From assembly GCF_000812965.1 (NCBI RefSeq), contig NZ_JSYN01000001.1:62001-126000 (forward strand): a stretch of DNA of 64,000 nt, given 5' to 3'. The translations under genes were made by a program, and so were the position numbers. The notes beneath the pieces were generated by a model. The model made no database searches, was not told the DNA's origin, and saw only the letters and a list, made by a program, of their open reading frames with translations. Positions 1 through 8,147 of the stretch are shown one piece after another (the first letter of the stretch is position 1; each line of letters begins with the position of its first letter). This DNA is from Pedobacter kyungheensis (GTDB lineage Bacteria > Bacteroidota > Bacteroidia > Sphingobacteriales > Sphingobacteriaceae).

Positions 1-1409
1 GCTGCATTTCCTTCGTGTTCCCAGAAAACAGGCGCTGTATGTACGGGTAATTCCTTTCCATAAATGATGGGCAGCAAACTTTTTCCCTGCAAAGGAACAA
101 TCTCATTACCTTTATAGGTTGAAGGATATTGAGCTTTACTTACGTCAACAATGGTAGCCATAATATCGGGTAAAAAGCCATACTGATCGGTAAATTTACC
201 CAAACGGCCCTGAGGAATGGCCTTAGGCCAGTGTACAATAAGCGGCGTGCTGATTCCACCTTCGTGAACCCAGTGCTTAAATTTTTTGAAAGGTGTGTTG
301 GAAACATTGGCCCACGATTGACCATAACTGAGCAAATACCCCAGTTTCGTACCAAGGTTTTCGGGTAAACCGCCACCAAGCAGGCCACCTTCTGCACATG
401 CACCATTATCAGAAAGGAAAAAGATAAGTGTATTGTCTAACTCGCCCGAAGCTTCAAGTTGCTTAATTACACGGCCAATGTTCTGGTCCATCCGATCAAT
501 CTGAGCAGCATAAAGTGCCATGCGGTGATCCATTTCGTCTTGTTTGGCTGGCGATAACTCATCCCAATCGGCACCATCAGCATCGCTAAGCCCCGCGTTT
601 TGATCAATTACCCCTAAAGCTTTCATCTTTTCGTAGCGGGCCTGACGAAGCGCTTTCCAGCCCTTTTTATATTGGCCACGGTATTTCTTCACATCAGCTT
701 CCAAAGCATTTAAAGGCCAATGCGGACTGGTATAAGCCAGGTACATGAAGAAAGGTGCTTTACTTTCCTTTTTATTTTCGTCCAGAAATTTAACCGCATA
801 ATCGGTAATGGCATCGGTTAGGTAGAAATTTTCTCCCTGAGGCTTTACTTTTTCATTCATCAGCATCAATCCACGTCCGCCCGCAGGATTAAAGTAATTG
901 GTTGCCCCAGCCAACAGTCCATAATATTTATCGAAACCTCTTTGCATTGGCCACCGCTGTTCGCCATGATAGCCCACATGCCATTTACCACTCATTAAAG
1001 TTTGATAACCTTTTGTTTTCAGCACTTCGGCAATGGTTACGCATTTATTGTTTAAGCTGCCCTGATAACCCGGCAGGTTATAATTAAAACTGGTACTGTC
1101 TTCCGGATCGTTAGACATGTGCCCGATGCCCGCCTGGTGTGGATATACGCCGGTAAGCAAAGATGCCCGCGTTGGGCAACACCGTGCATTATTGTAAAAT
1201 TGCCTGAAACGGATACCATTTGCAGCAAGTCGATCTAAATTTGGGGTGGCTACCTCGCTACCATAACAACCAATATCGGCAAAGCCCATATCATCGGCCA
1301 TAATGAGCAAAATATTTGGTGCTTTTGCAGGTGCAGAAAAATGGGGTTTGGTTCCACTAAAAAATAACAGTAAAGCGAAGCAGCTAAAAACGGAAATCAA
1401 CTTATTCAT
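1..1409 (-). CDS. S1-family sulfatase, exported, C-terminus cut by window edge
   Basis: Formylglycine-dependent sulfatase that hydrolyses sulfate esters, probably on glycans, in the periplasm. It reads on the minus strand from an ATG at 1409 and is still open at base 1, so about 469 codons are present. A hydrophobic signal peptide (about residues 3-19) precedes PNILLIMADDMG, where D39-D40 are metal ligands. The sulfatase signature CCPTR at 77-81 marks C77 as the residue converted to formylglycine. A GKWH motif and an FFLSDNGA metal-binding segment follow. Substrate cannot be read from the fragment. A second sulfatase (42452) and several glycosidases in the window fit a polysaccharide-degrading lifestyle. 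Family call is secure; specificity is unknown. Confidence 0.93.
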   Translation of the reverse strand, partial: MNKLISVFSCFALLLFFSGTKPHFSAPAKAPNILLIMADDMGFADIGCYGSEVATPNLDRLAANGIRFRQFYNNARCCPTRASLLTGVYPHQAGIGHMSNDPEDSTSFNYNLPGYQGSLNNKCVTIAEVLKTKGYQTLMSGKWHVGYHGEQRWPMQRGFDKYYGLLAGATNYFNPAGGRGLMLMNEKVKPQGENFYLTDAITDYAVKFLDENKKESKAPFFMYLAYTSPHWPLNALEADVKKYRGQYKKGWKALRQARYEKMKALGVIDQNAGLSDADGADWDELSPAKQDEMDHRMALYAAQIDRMDQNIGRVIKQLEASGELDNTLIFFLSDNGACAEGGLLGGGLPENLGTKLGYLLSYGQSWANVSNTPFKKFKHWVHEGGISTPLIVHWPKAIPQGRLGKFTDQYGFLPDIMATIVDVSKAQYPSTYKGNEIVPLQGKSLLPIIYGKELPVHTAPVFWEHEGNA

Positions 1410-1530
1410 AATCAATGGTTAGCATAGGGCAGCAGAAGCAATTCTGCGGGTTAGGTATTTTTTCTGATTTAAATTTGAGGATTTATTTCTTAGCAAATCA
1501 TAAAACTCTTGTTACCAAAACACTAATAAA

Positions 1531-1561
1531 CAAAAAACTCAATTGTACATTGAGCTTTTTG
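1531..1561 (-). terminator. Hairpin terminator after tRNA-Cys
   Basis: Inverted repeat CAAAAA-a-CTCAAT / ATTGAG-c-TTTTTG with loop TGTAC and one a/c mismatch. It lies 16 bases downstream of the tRNA-Cys on its strand and looks like its intrinsic terminator. It may also serve as an insulator from the sulfatase. Confidence 0.6.
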
Positions 1562-1576
1562 TAAATCTAAAACCTG

Positions 1577-1647
1577 ACGTCATGAACGGGTTCGAACCGC
1601 TGTAAAAGGTTTTGCAGACCTCTGCCTAACCACTCGGCCACATGACT
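1577..1647 (-). tRNA. tRNA-Cys (anticodon GCA)
   Basis: On the minus strand the sequence folds as a 71-nt cloverleaf. The D-arm is GCC..GGC, the anticodon stem GAGGT/ACCTT encloses loop CTGCAAA (anticodon GCA), and the T-arm carries TTCGAAC. The discriminator is U73, as expected for tRNA-Cys. CCA is not encoded. The acceptor stem pairs at six of seven positions; the first pair (A1 with G72) is a mismatch, which is unusual. Confidence 0.9.
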
Positions 1648-1820
1648 TTCTATTGTCGGGATGCATTAAATAACATCGACAATTCAAATATATACAAAAT
1701 CTATAGAATTACTATACTTTTTTATCGAAAATATTTTTATGCTTATAGAGAGATCATTTTTTAATCTAGTTCTGCTATAAAGAAAGGCTTAACTTATATT
1801 CGGTTATTTCTGATAAACAA

Positions 1821-2102
1821 CTACTTAACATCCGAATGACCTAAACTCATTTCGGGATTTACCTCATCGCGGATTAACTGTTTCAGTTCTTTAATTTCCG
1901 GAAAACGCTGCATCTGCTTTCTATCAAAGATCAGCTTTTCGCCAACATATACTGTAAAAACACCCGATGTTTCACTCGGTAACAACGTTACTCCCTTTAC
2001 CTCATCAACAAAAGTGGTTAAAATTTCTTGCGCCATGTAAGCCGAACGCAACATCCAGCCACATTTAGGGCAATAAGTGATATGTATGAGTGGTTTGTCC
2101 AT
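1821..2102 (-). CDS. Rdx/SelW-like thioredoxin-fold protein
   Basis: A 93-residue cytoplasmic protein of the SelT/SelW/SelH (Rdx) family: a small thioredoxin-like fold with a redox CxxC near the N-terminus. The motif C11-P-K-C14 follows the first beta strand (IHITY), as in bacterial cysteine-containing SelW homologues. The segment SGVFTVYVGEKLIFDRK matches the family's central beta-hairpin region. Length is normal for the family. It stands alone between the tRNA and a repeat-rich gap. Family members are assumed to have redox roles, but no substrate is known here. Confidence 0.85.
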   Translation of the reverse strand: MDKPLIHITYCPKCGWMLRSAYMAQEILTTFVDEVKGVTLLPSETSGVFTVYVGEKLIFDRKQMQRFPEIKELKQLIRDEVNPEMSLGHSDVK

Positions 2103-2148
2103 TTTATTTTTTTACAAGGGTAATAAAAAATATGCTTGAACAATAATG

Positions 2149-2250
2149 CTACCGTCTTTTTTCCCGGTCGGGTTTGAAAATGAAATAAAAAACAATTACT
2201 CCTCCCAATAAAAATACTATGCCTAAAATAAAGTTCAACCGATCATCCAT
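2149..2250 (-). CDS. Possible 33-residue single-span membrane protein
   Basis: A short open frame starting with an ATG at 2250 encodes 33 residues: a polar start (MDDRLN), one hydrophobic segment at about residues 7-27, and a basic tail ending EKRR, which gives a positive-inside topology. An AAGG directly abuts the ATG, too close for a good ribosome site. The frame stays open upstream to 2409, but that extension has odd composition. It may be a real small membrane protein or chance; no family is recognised. Confidence 0.3.
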   Translation of the reverse strand: MDDRLNFILGIVFLLGGVIVFYFIFKPDREKRR

Positions 2251-2499
2251 CCTTAAACAACAGCCATTATAACAAATGGTTGGCAAAAACATACAACCTG
2301 TACAGCTATAAAAAACATGGATTGAACAAAATGAACTAAACAAATTAAATCCCTGATCGTTAATTTTAAAAAGAAAAGGATAACTACATCCATAGCTATC
2401 CCTTTCCAATTACTCCCGTGTTAGAGGAATTAGTATTACAACATTTAAGCACTTTTTGTTTGCAAAGTCTTGATTATCATACAAGAAAAAAGCGTAGTT

Positions 2500-2710
2500 A
2501 GTCAAAAAGTCGGACGTCAGGGGTCGGAGGTCGGAAGACAGCATGCATAAAACCTATTCTGCGGTTATCTGCGGGCAACAGCTCGACTTCTTTTCTTTGC
2601 GGTTAAAAATTAGAAGAGATCCTGAAACAAGTTCAGGATGACGATCATCTTTAGTGATTAGCCTATGCGTCGGTCGGCGTCTTCTCTTTGCGGTTAAAAA
2701 ATCCTGAATC
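2500..2710. repeat. Intergenic block of degenerate dispersed-type repeats
   Basis: The gap before the SRPBCC gene holds no convincing coding frame. It contains a 15-bp direct repeat, CTTTGCGGTTAAAAA, at 2595-2609 and 2686-2700. Between these is a hairpin, ATCCTGAA (2619-2626) / TTCAGGAT (2632-2639). A GTCGGACGTCAGGGGTCGG-type stretch lies near 2510. Such elements resemble small intergenic repeats common in Pedobacter-like genomes; copy number cannot be judged from one window. Confidence 0.5.
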
Positions 2711-2787
2711 CCCACTTTATTTGTCTGTAATGCCCCTGTACGAAGTACAATCTCCGGTTTAACTTTACTTTTATTAAACTCCTAAAG

Positions 2788-3198
2788 ATGAAAAACACCT
2801 TAAGTGCAACCGTTACCATTAACCTGCCTATATCGCAAGTCTGGAATTTGTGGACAAGCCCAGCCCATATTGCTGTATGGAATTGCCCAAATGACGAATG
2901 GACCAATACCCGTGTAGAAAATGATCTCCTTAAAGGTAAAAGTTTTCTATTTGCCATGGCCAAAAAGGATGGCAGTGAAAGTTTTGATTTTCAAGGCACT
3001 TATGATGAAATACGCACCTATCAGTTTATAGCCTATACTTTAACAGATGGCCGGAAAACCCAACTTACTTTTACGGGCGACGGTCCTGTTACCATCACCG
3101 AAAACTTTGAACCAGTTGCCAATCTTGATTTAGGCATGCAGCAGGCTTTCTGTCAATCCGTGCTGGAGCGATTTAAGCAATACGCACTGTCTGTTTAG
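2788..3198 (+). CDS. SRPBCC (AHSA1-like) domain protein
   Basis: A 136-residue single-domain protein of the SRPBCC/AHSA1 superfamily, small helix-grip folds that bind hydrophobic ligands. The start reads INLPISQVWNLWTSPAHI, the usual first strand and helix, then the tryptophan-rich WNCPNDEW segment. Strands follow (FDFQGTYDEI, FIAYTLTDGRKTQLTF) and the long C-terminal helix ends in LERFKQYALSV. It converges with the PepSY gene, and their 3' ends overlap by 26 bp (3173-3198). No cofactor or ligand is indicated. Confidence 0.82.
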   Translation: MKNTLSATVTINLPISQVWNLWTSPAHIAVWNCPNDEWTNTRVENDLLKGKSFLFAMAKKDGSESFDFQGTYDEIRTYQFIAYTLTDGRKTQLTFTGDGPVTITENFEPVANLDLGMQQAFCQSVLERFKQYALSV

Positions 3199-4276
3199 GC
3201 TTCTTTTTTCTTTTCTTCCACCAGATGATAAAACCGGTAATGGGCAGACTGGCCGCTATCAGGGCAGCGAAAAAAGATACAATTTTATGTGGCAAACCAA
3301 ACAATCGCCCGGTATGCAAATCGTAATTGGTGGCTTCAATCAAATCGGCTCCGTTAAAATCAGCATAAAGTTTCGACCTTAACATCGCTCCTGTAGCCTC
3401 ATCATAGAAAAAAGTATTCTGTTTGCGCGCCCAGCGGTAAGGATAAATCATCCGTAAACGCAACTCGCCTTTGCCACGAACAGAAAAACTACTCGAAATG
3501 GCACCAGGATATTGTTTTTGGGCAGCGATATAAATTTTATTGTAACGCACAGCTAAAGGCTCAATCTGTGTAGGTTTTTGCGCAACTACTGCTTTCCCTT
3601 GACTAAGTTTGCTCCCCGTAAAGAAACTCGCCGCATTTTTTACTCCCTTAAAAGCAAAGTATAAGCCGGTTAGTACCGTTACCAACAGTACTAGCGAGGC
3701 ATAGAATCCCAAAACATTATGCAAATCGTAGTTTAGGCGCTTAAAAGAAGCTTTGTGTTTAATGGTGAGCGATTGCTTTAATAAACGCATCTGCCCCGGA
3801 AACCAAAGTACAAGACCGCTTATGAGCATGATCACAAAAATCACTACCGACCATTGCATGATAAATTCGCCGGTTTTACCAAGCAAAAGCGAGGTATGGA
3901 TATGTTCTACCACTGCCAGCCAATCTTCCCTACCTTTTTTTACCAGTTCTGCGGTATAGGGATTAAAGTAGTAGGCAGCCCCTTTTTTGGTGGTAATTTC
4001 GACTGTGGCATTTGGGAAAGCTTCTTCCATACGGATCAGCCTGATGGGATCTTTAGGTGAAAGCTTTTCAAAAGCAGTAATCACCCTATCTAAACCCACA
4101 AAGGGCTTCTGTTGAAGCCCTACATAACGAAAATCTTTTTGTGTAAATTCCCTGATCTCTTCTTCAAATACGTAAATCGACCCGGTAATAGCAATTATAA
4201 ATACCACCAGGCCAGTCGCCAGGCCAAGCCATAAGTGAATGTTCCTGATGGTATTTTTAAAATTCTTTTTCTTCAT
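3173..4276 (-). CDS. PepSY-associated TM protein (putative iron/siderophore uptake)
   Basis: A 367-residue inner-membrane protein of the PepSY_TM (PiuB-like) family. The first span (about 12-36) follows IRNIHLWLGLATG. A periplasmic PepSY-like region comes next, then spans around LLISGLVLWFPG, LGFYASLVLLVTVLTG and a final ALIAASLPITGFIIWW before a lysine-rich tail. Histidines (NIHLWLG, HIHTSLL, YDLHNVLG, DLHTGRLFGLPH) sit at family-typical places. The start is the ATG at 4276; the preceding TTG is less likely. It begins 3 bases after the stop of the TonB receptor, so the two form one operon, the usual arrangement for ferric-siderophore uptake or reduction. Confidence 0.85.
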   Translation of the reverse strand: MKKKNFKNTIRNIHLWLGLATGLVVFIIAITGSIYVFEEEIREFTQKDFRYVGLQQKPFVGLDRVITAFEKLSPKDPIRLIRMEEAFPNATVEITTKKGAAYYFNPYTAELVKKGREDWLAVVEHIHTSLLLGKTGEFIMQWSVVIFVIMLISGLVLWFPGQMRLLKQSLTIKHKASFKRLNYDLHNVLGFYASLVLLVTVLTGLYFAFKGVKNAASFFTGSKLSQGKAVVAQKPTQIEPLAVRYNKIYIAAQKQYPGAISSSFSVRGKGELRLRMIYPYRWARKQNTFFYDEATGAMLRSKLYADFNGADLIEATNYDLHTGRLFGLPHKIVSFFAALIAASLPITGFIIWWKKRKKKPKQTVRIA

Positions 4277-4279
4277 CAA

Positions 4280-6631
4280 TTAAAATGCGTAACCAGCTGA
4301 AAGGTTAAACCTGCGTCCATTTCCCCTTACATAATTTACGTTACTACCATAAAACTGCGATATGGCCGGGTAATATACCTTGTTTAACAGGTTCTCTACA
4401 CCAAGTGATAACCTTAGTGGTTGAGTAACCTGATAAGCAGCAGCTAAGTTAAATAAGTTAAACGCTTTTACCGGCCCTTCGCCGATTAAATATTTACCTG
4501 CAGCATTGGTTTTAAAGCGATCGCGGTTCCCCACTCGCATCCAGTTTACATCTAAAGTCAGGTTTTTAACGCCCGAATATTTGAAGTAAACCGTTGTTTT
4601 AGAAGGCGGGATCCGGGTAGTATTCAGGTACACATCTACGTTTCCGTTAAAAGTGCCATCATTATCTACATCTCCTTTTCCTTCTACCTGTGCATAGTTA
4701 CCACCAACGCTTAAATCGCGCAAAATCTGGTAATCGGCCTGGATTTCGAAGCCATATACACGCTCAGGAATACGCTGAGAAATGTATGTACCATTCACTT
4801 CAAGCAGGTTGGCTCCAAGCTTAGAGGTACTGTAATAATAAGCTGCACTGAAGTTTAATTTACCCACTGTACTACTAAAACCTGCTTCGTAATTGTTTAC
4901 AATAATTGGCTTGGTTTCCAGCTGCGATAAAGTATTGCTTTTAGCTGCCCTTAAAACCCTGCCCAGCTCGAAAACCGAAAACGATTGTGCATAGCTGATA
5001 AAAGGGTTAAAAAATTTAAATTTAGAATACCTGGCCCCGGCATTAAATACAAAGGCATTGTAGTTTAAGGTTCCACCCTGTACGGCAATACTACCGGCAC
5101 CGTTTGCACCAGTTGCCAGCGTGTTAAAATCATCAACATCAATATTGATATTTTCGGTCCTTAAACCTCCTTTAATGGTTAAATCGTTAAACAAAGTAGT
5201 CGATGCCTGTAAATATGGGGCAAAGTTAACCATGTTCATGTTAGGCACCCATAAACGTCCGTCGGTTAAACTCTGGGCCGTTTTATCGTTCATTAAATCC
5301 AAACCATAATTTAAAGTTACCGGCACATTTGCAGTAAGGTTAAATGGGGTGTTTAAGTTTACCCTTGCACCTTTTTTGGTTGAGGTAATGGCCGATTGAC
5401 CTCCACCGAAAAATGAAGCTGAATTAGAATAAATGGTATAAAAATCCTGGTAATACAAATTGGCTGTTAAATCGGTTTTACCAAAAATCTGCTGACTGGT
5501 ATATTGTAAATTGGCATTGTGATTAAAACGGGTACCTTCATCCACACCTAAACGCGTGCCGTAAACACCAATGGCTGGCGATTGGCCATAAACCCCATCT
5601 TTGGTGGTATAAAGCGAATGCTGGCGCGAGCTGAAATAATTGTACATCAACTGCAGGCGTTGTTTTGCGGTGAAATTATAACCCAGTTTTACAAAACCAT
5701 TGTACGATTTGGTTTCGCCTAGACCATATTCAGGCGAAATAACCAAACCTTCCGCATCGCGGTATACGCCGGTTTTCTCGTACATGCCGCTTACCAGATA
5801 GTCGAATTTGGCTACTTTACCATAAAACTGTTGCGAAAAGCGGTAACCAATGGTACTGTCGCCTTTCAGGTTGCCGGTTAAGCCAGCCTGTGTATAACCA
5901 CCAAAAGCTTTTCCTTTATCTCCGTTTTTGGTAATGTAGTTAATTAAACCGCCTTCGGCACCATTACCATAAATGGCTGTTGCTCCCTTAATTACTTCAA
6001 CGCGTTCCACAACTGAAGGATCGATACTGCGGATATCTCTTCCACCTGCCCTTAGTGGCGTAGATTGCGGAATACCATCAATTAATACGAGTACATTACG
6101 TCCGCGTAAAGTTTGACCTGAGTTACCGGTCTGATTGGTCGAAAAACCCAATCCAGGTACGCTGTAAGAAAGTATATTGGCTAAATTAGGACTAATGGTT
6201 GATTGGGTAGACAGCTCCTTCGCAGTTAATACCGTTACCGACGAAGGTGTTTGCGATAAAGATTCAGGTCTTCTGCTGGCCGAAACAATCACGTCGGTTA
6301 GATCTGATTGCTGCTCCTTTAAAGTAAAAGTAACAGTGGCTGTATCATTTGCCTTAACCACCACGCTTTGCTCCAACTGGTTATAACCCGTAATCGAAAT
6401 CCTGATTTGCTGATTCCCTGCAGGTACTGCGTTGAGTTTAAATACACCAAACTTATCGGAAGTAGTTTTAAGGTTTTGTTTTTTAACCTGGATGTTGGCA
6501 AAGGGAATATTGTTGCCTAACGAATCGACTACTTTACCCCGAATGCTCCCCTTTTCGGTTTGCGCAAAAAGTGGTAAGGCAGATAAAACAGAGAGTGTTA
6601 GTACAAGTAATCTGAAGTATGTGTGTTTCAT
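4280..6631 (-). CDS. TonB-dependent siderophore-type receptor
   Basis: A 783-residue outer-membrane receptor for import of a large iron complex or similar nutrient. From the ATG at 6631 there is a signal peptide (about 1-23, ending LPLFAQ), then a carboxypeptidase-regulatory-like beta domain (SIRGKVVDSLGN...). The TonB box region and plug follow (SQTPSSVTVLTAKEL, GRNVLVLIDGIPQS, VERVEVIKGATAIYGNGAEGG), then the 22-strand barrel ending in aromatic F (LSAGYAF). The frame extends upstream to 6790 but lacks signal-peptide character. It heads an operon with the PepSY protein. A possible -7 element TAGCTTTG lies at 6649-6656, very close to the start. Confidence 0.93.
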   Translation of the reverse strand: MKHTYFRLLVLTLSVLSALPLFAQTEKGSIRGKVVDSLGNNIPFANIQVKKQNLKTTSDKFGVFKLNAVPAGNQQIRISITGYNQLEQSVVVKANDTATVTFTLKEQQSDLTDVIVSASRRPESLSQTPSSVTVLTAKELSTQSTISPNLANILSYSVPGLGFSTNQTGNSGQTLRGRNVLVLIDGIPQSTPLRAGGRDIRSIDPSVVERVEVIKGATAIYGNGAEGGLINYITKNGDKGKAFGGYTQAGLTGNLKGDSTIGYRFSQQFYGKVAKFDYLVSGMYEKTGVYRDAEGLVISPEYGLGETKSYNGFVKLGYNFTAKQRLQLMYNYFSSRQHSLYTTKDGVYGQSPAIGVYGTRLGVDEGTRFNHNANLQYTSQQIFGKTDLTANLYYQDFYTIYSNSASFFGGGQSAITSTKKGARVNLNTPFNLTANVPVTLNYGLDLMNDKTAQSLTDGRLWVPNMNMVNFAPYLQASTTLFNDLTIKGGLRTENINIDVDDFNTLATGANGAGSIAVQGGTLNYNAFVFNAGARYSKFKFFNPFISYAQSFSVFELGRVLRAAKSNTLSQLETKPIIVNNYEAGFSSTVGKLNFSAAYYYSTSKLGANLLEVNGTYISQRIPERVYGFEIQADYQILRDLSVGGNYAQVEGKGDVDNDGTFNGNVDVYLNTTRIPPSKTTVYFKYSGVKNLTLDVNWMRVGNRDRFKTNAAGKYLIGEGPVKAFNLFNLAAAYQVTQPLRLSLGVENLLNKVYYPAISQFYGSNVNYVRGNGRRFNLSAGYAF

Positions 6632-6762
6632 TAAAATTAAAATTTCGGCAAAGCTAACATTATTTAGACTTGTTAAAAATAATAAAACAAAAAAGATGGT
6701 TTTGAACTTCATTTGTTCGCCGCGAATTATAGATATTAGCCAAAAACTACCTGTTATACAAT

Positions 6763-7551
6763 ATGGCTGAAACACAACCAACTTACGCACTCATTACTGG
6801 TGCGAGTAAAGGAATAGGAAAAGCAATGGCTATTGCGCTGGCCAAAAGAAAAGTTAACCTCTTGCTTGTTGCCCGAGATGCTACTGCACTTAATGATTTG
6901 CAGAATGAAATTCAGCATACTTACGACGTAACGGTACATTATTTAGCTATCGATTTAACCATCACAAATGCGGCTTCCGAGCTTTATGAATGGGTGGCAA
7001 AAGAACAGCTTAATATTTCGATACTCATTAACAATGCAGGTTACGGTTTGTGGGGTAAATTCAGCGAACTAAAGCTTACTGAACAGCTTGAAATGTGCCA
7101 GCTCAACATAAACGTATTGACCTCGCTGTGTCATTATTTTATTCCAATGCTGCAAAAAGAGAAACAGGCTTATATACTCAATGTGTGCAGTACGGCAGCA
7201 TACCAGGCTGTGCCCACCATGGCCGTTTATTCGGCTACCAAAGCCTATGTACTTTCGTTTACAAGGGCACTAAGGTTCGAGCTGAAAGACAGTCCGGTTT
7301 CAGTAACCTGCTTTAGTCCAGGGCCTGTTGACACCGGATTTGCGGCACGTGCCGGATTGGATGCCTTTAGCAAAATGGCCGAAAAATTTAACATGAAACC
7401 CGATGAAGTTGCTGAAATTGCACTCAAAGGCATGTTTGCAAAAAAATCAGAAATCATTCCAGGTTTTACCAATATCATCAGCGTTTACGCCAACAGGGTT
7501 CTGCCAAAAGCATTTATCGAGAAAATAGCTGCAGGGATTTATAAGGTTTAA
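6763..7551 (+). CDS. Short-chain dehydrogenase/reductase
   Basis: A 262-residue NAD(P)-dependent classical SDR. The cofactor loop TGASKGIGKA is at about 13-22. An ARD at about 37-39 after the second strand suggests NADP preference. NNAGYG lies near 93, and the catalytic set includes the serine in VCSTAAY and Y-x-x-x-K in YSATKAY. The PGPVDTGF loop follows the active site. The C-terminal part resembles the DltE/YqjQ-type subfamily. It is divergent from the TonB receptor, with 131 bp between starts. Substrate is unknown. Confidence 0.92.
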   Translation: MAETQPTYALITGASKGIGKAMAIALAKRKVNLLLVARDATALNDLQNEIQHTYDVTVHYLAIDLTITNAASELYEWVAKEQLNISILINNAGYGLWGKFSELKLTEQLEMCQLNINVLTSLCHYFIPMLQKEKQAYILNVCSTAAYQAVPTMAVYSATKAYVLSFTRALRFELKDSPVSVTCFSPGPVDTGFAARAGLDAFSKMAEKFNMKPDEVAEIALKGMFAKKSEIIPGFTNIISVYANRVLPKAFIEKIAAGIYKV

Positions 7552-7846
7552 CAGTTTTCAGTTGGCAGTTTTCAGTTCTCAGTTGGCAATTTACAGTAAA
7601 CAATTACCAGTTATCAATTTCGAAGTACAAGATGCTGGTTGCACTGATACACAATCTAATGAGTAGACCTTTTTTTTGTGCAATCTCTTTAGCACTAACC
7701 GTCATTGCCAGCTTGACTGGCAATCTTAATGCAATAGAAGAATAAATGAGTCATTTTCACAGTCCCTTTAGCACTAACCGTCTTGCCAGCTCGATCCGAT
7801 AGCTACCGGATGGCAATGCTAATGCTATAAAAGGGTCAATGAACCA
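7552..7846. repeat. Degenerate intergenic repeats with hairpins
   Basis: The gap after the SDR gene holds two repeat types. At 7552-7605 is a decayed array of CAGTTTTCAGTTGGCAG-like words. At 7688-7732 and about 7768-7835 are two copies of a unit beginning TTTAGCACTAACCGTC. The first contains a perfect hairpin, ATTGCCAG (7704-7711) / CTGGCAAT (7717-7724). In the second the hairpin is lengthened by an internal ATCCG/CGGAT pair. No coding frame is evident. Confidence 0.6.
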
Positions 7847-7963
7847 TATTTGGAAAATTTATAATTAGCGTCATTGAACATACGGCGGCTCCAGCTTTTC
7901 ACTGCGCCTTCCGCATTAAATTCCGAATCAGCATAAAAAAAATAAAAAAATGAAATAAAATTC

Positions 7964-7992
7964 TTTGGAATGTTAAAAAAAGATTACGTTTG
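7964..7992 (+). promoter_or_regulatory. Candidate Bacteroidota promoter for the Cys-leader operon
   Basis: TTTG at 7964-7967 and TACGTTTG at 7985-7992 (TAnnTTTG consensus) are separated by 17 bases; the usual spacing is about 19. Transcription would start near 8000, about 20 bases before the leader peptide at 8020. Confidence 0.5.
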
Positions 7993-8019
7993 CATTAAAT
8001 ACTACTAAATCTATAGATT

Positions 8020-8100
8020 ATGTCGAATAAAACATTTTTGTTTTATTTCCTTTCAGTACCGAACCACTCGCCCATGCGAATGTGCTGTTGTTGCGCATAA
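8020..8100 (+). CDS. 26-residue leader peptide with four consecutive cysteines
   Basis: ATG at 8020 opens a 26-codon frame ending ...SPMRMCCCCA and TAA at 8098-8100. The codons TGC TGT TGT TGC at 8083-8094 lie just before the stop. This is the layout of a cysteine-sensing leader peptide, in which ribosomes stall on Cys codons when charged tRNA-Cys is scarce and so change expression downstream. A good promoter lies 28 bases upstream, and the dioxygenase start follows 47 bases after the stop across a pyrimidine-rich stretch. Established: short Cys-run leader ORFs regulate sulfur genes in several bacterial groups. Inferred: that this one does so for the operon at 8148-10240. Confidence 0.72.
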   Translation: MSNKTFLFYFLSVPNHSPMRMCCCCA

Positions 8101-8147
8101 TTCTAAATCCAATTTATCTTTTTCCTAAACCTTTAATTTTTTGTCAC

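Noticed and set aside
6632..6790. N-terminal extension of the TonB receptor frame
   Set aside because: The ATG at 6631 begins a proper signal peptide; the extension overlaps the divergent SDR start and has no such features.
8082..8147. Upstream extension of the dioxygenase frame
   Set aside because: It overlaps the Cys-leader peptide in another frame; the ATG at 8148 fits the PhyH family's normal start.
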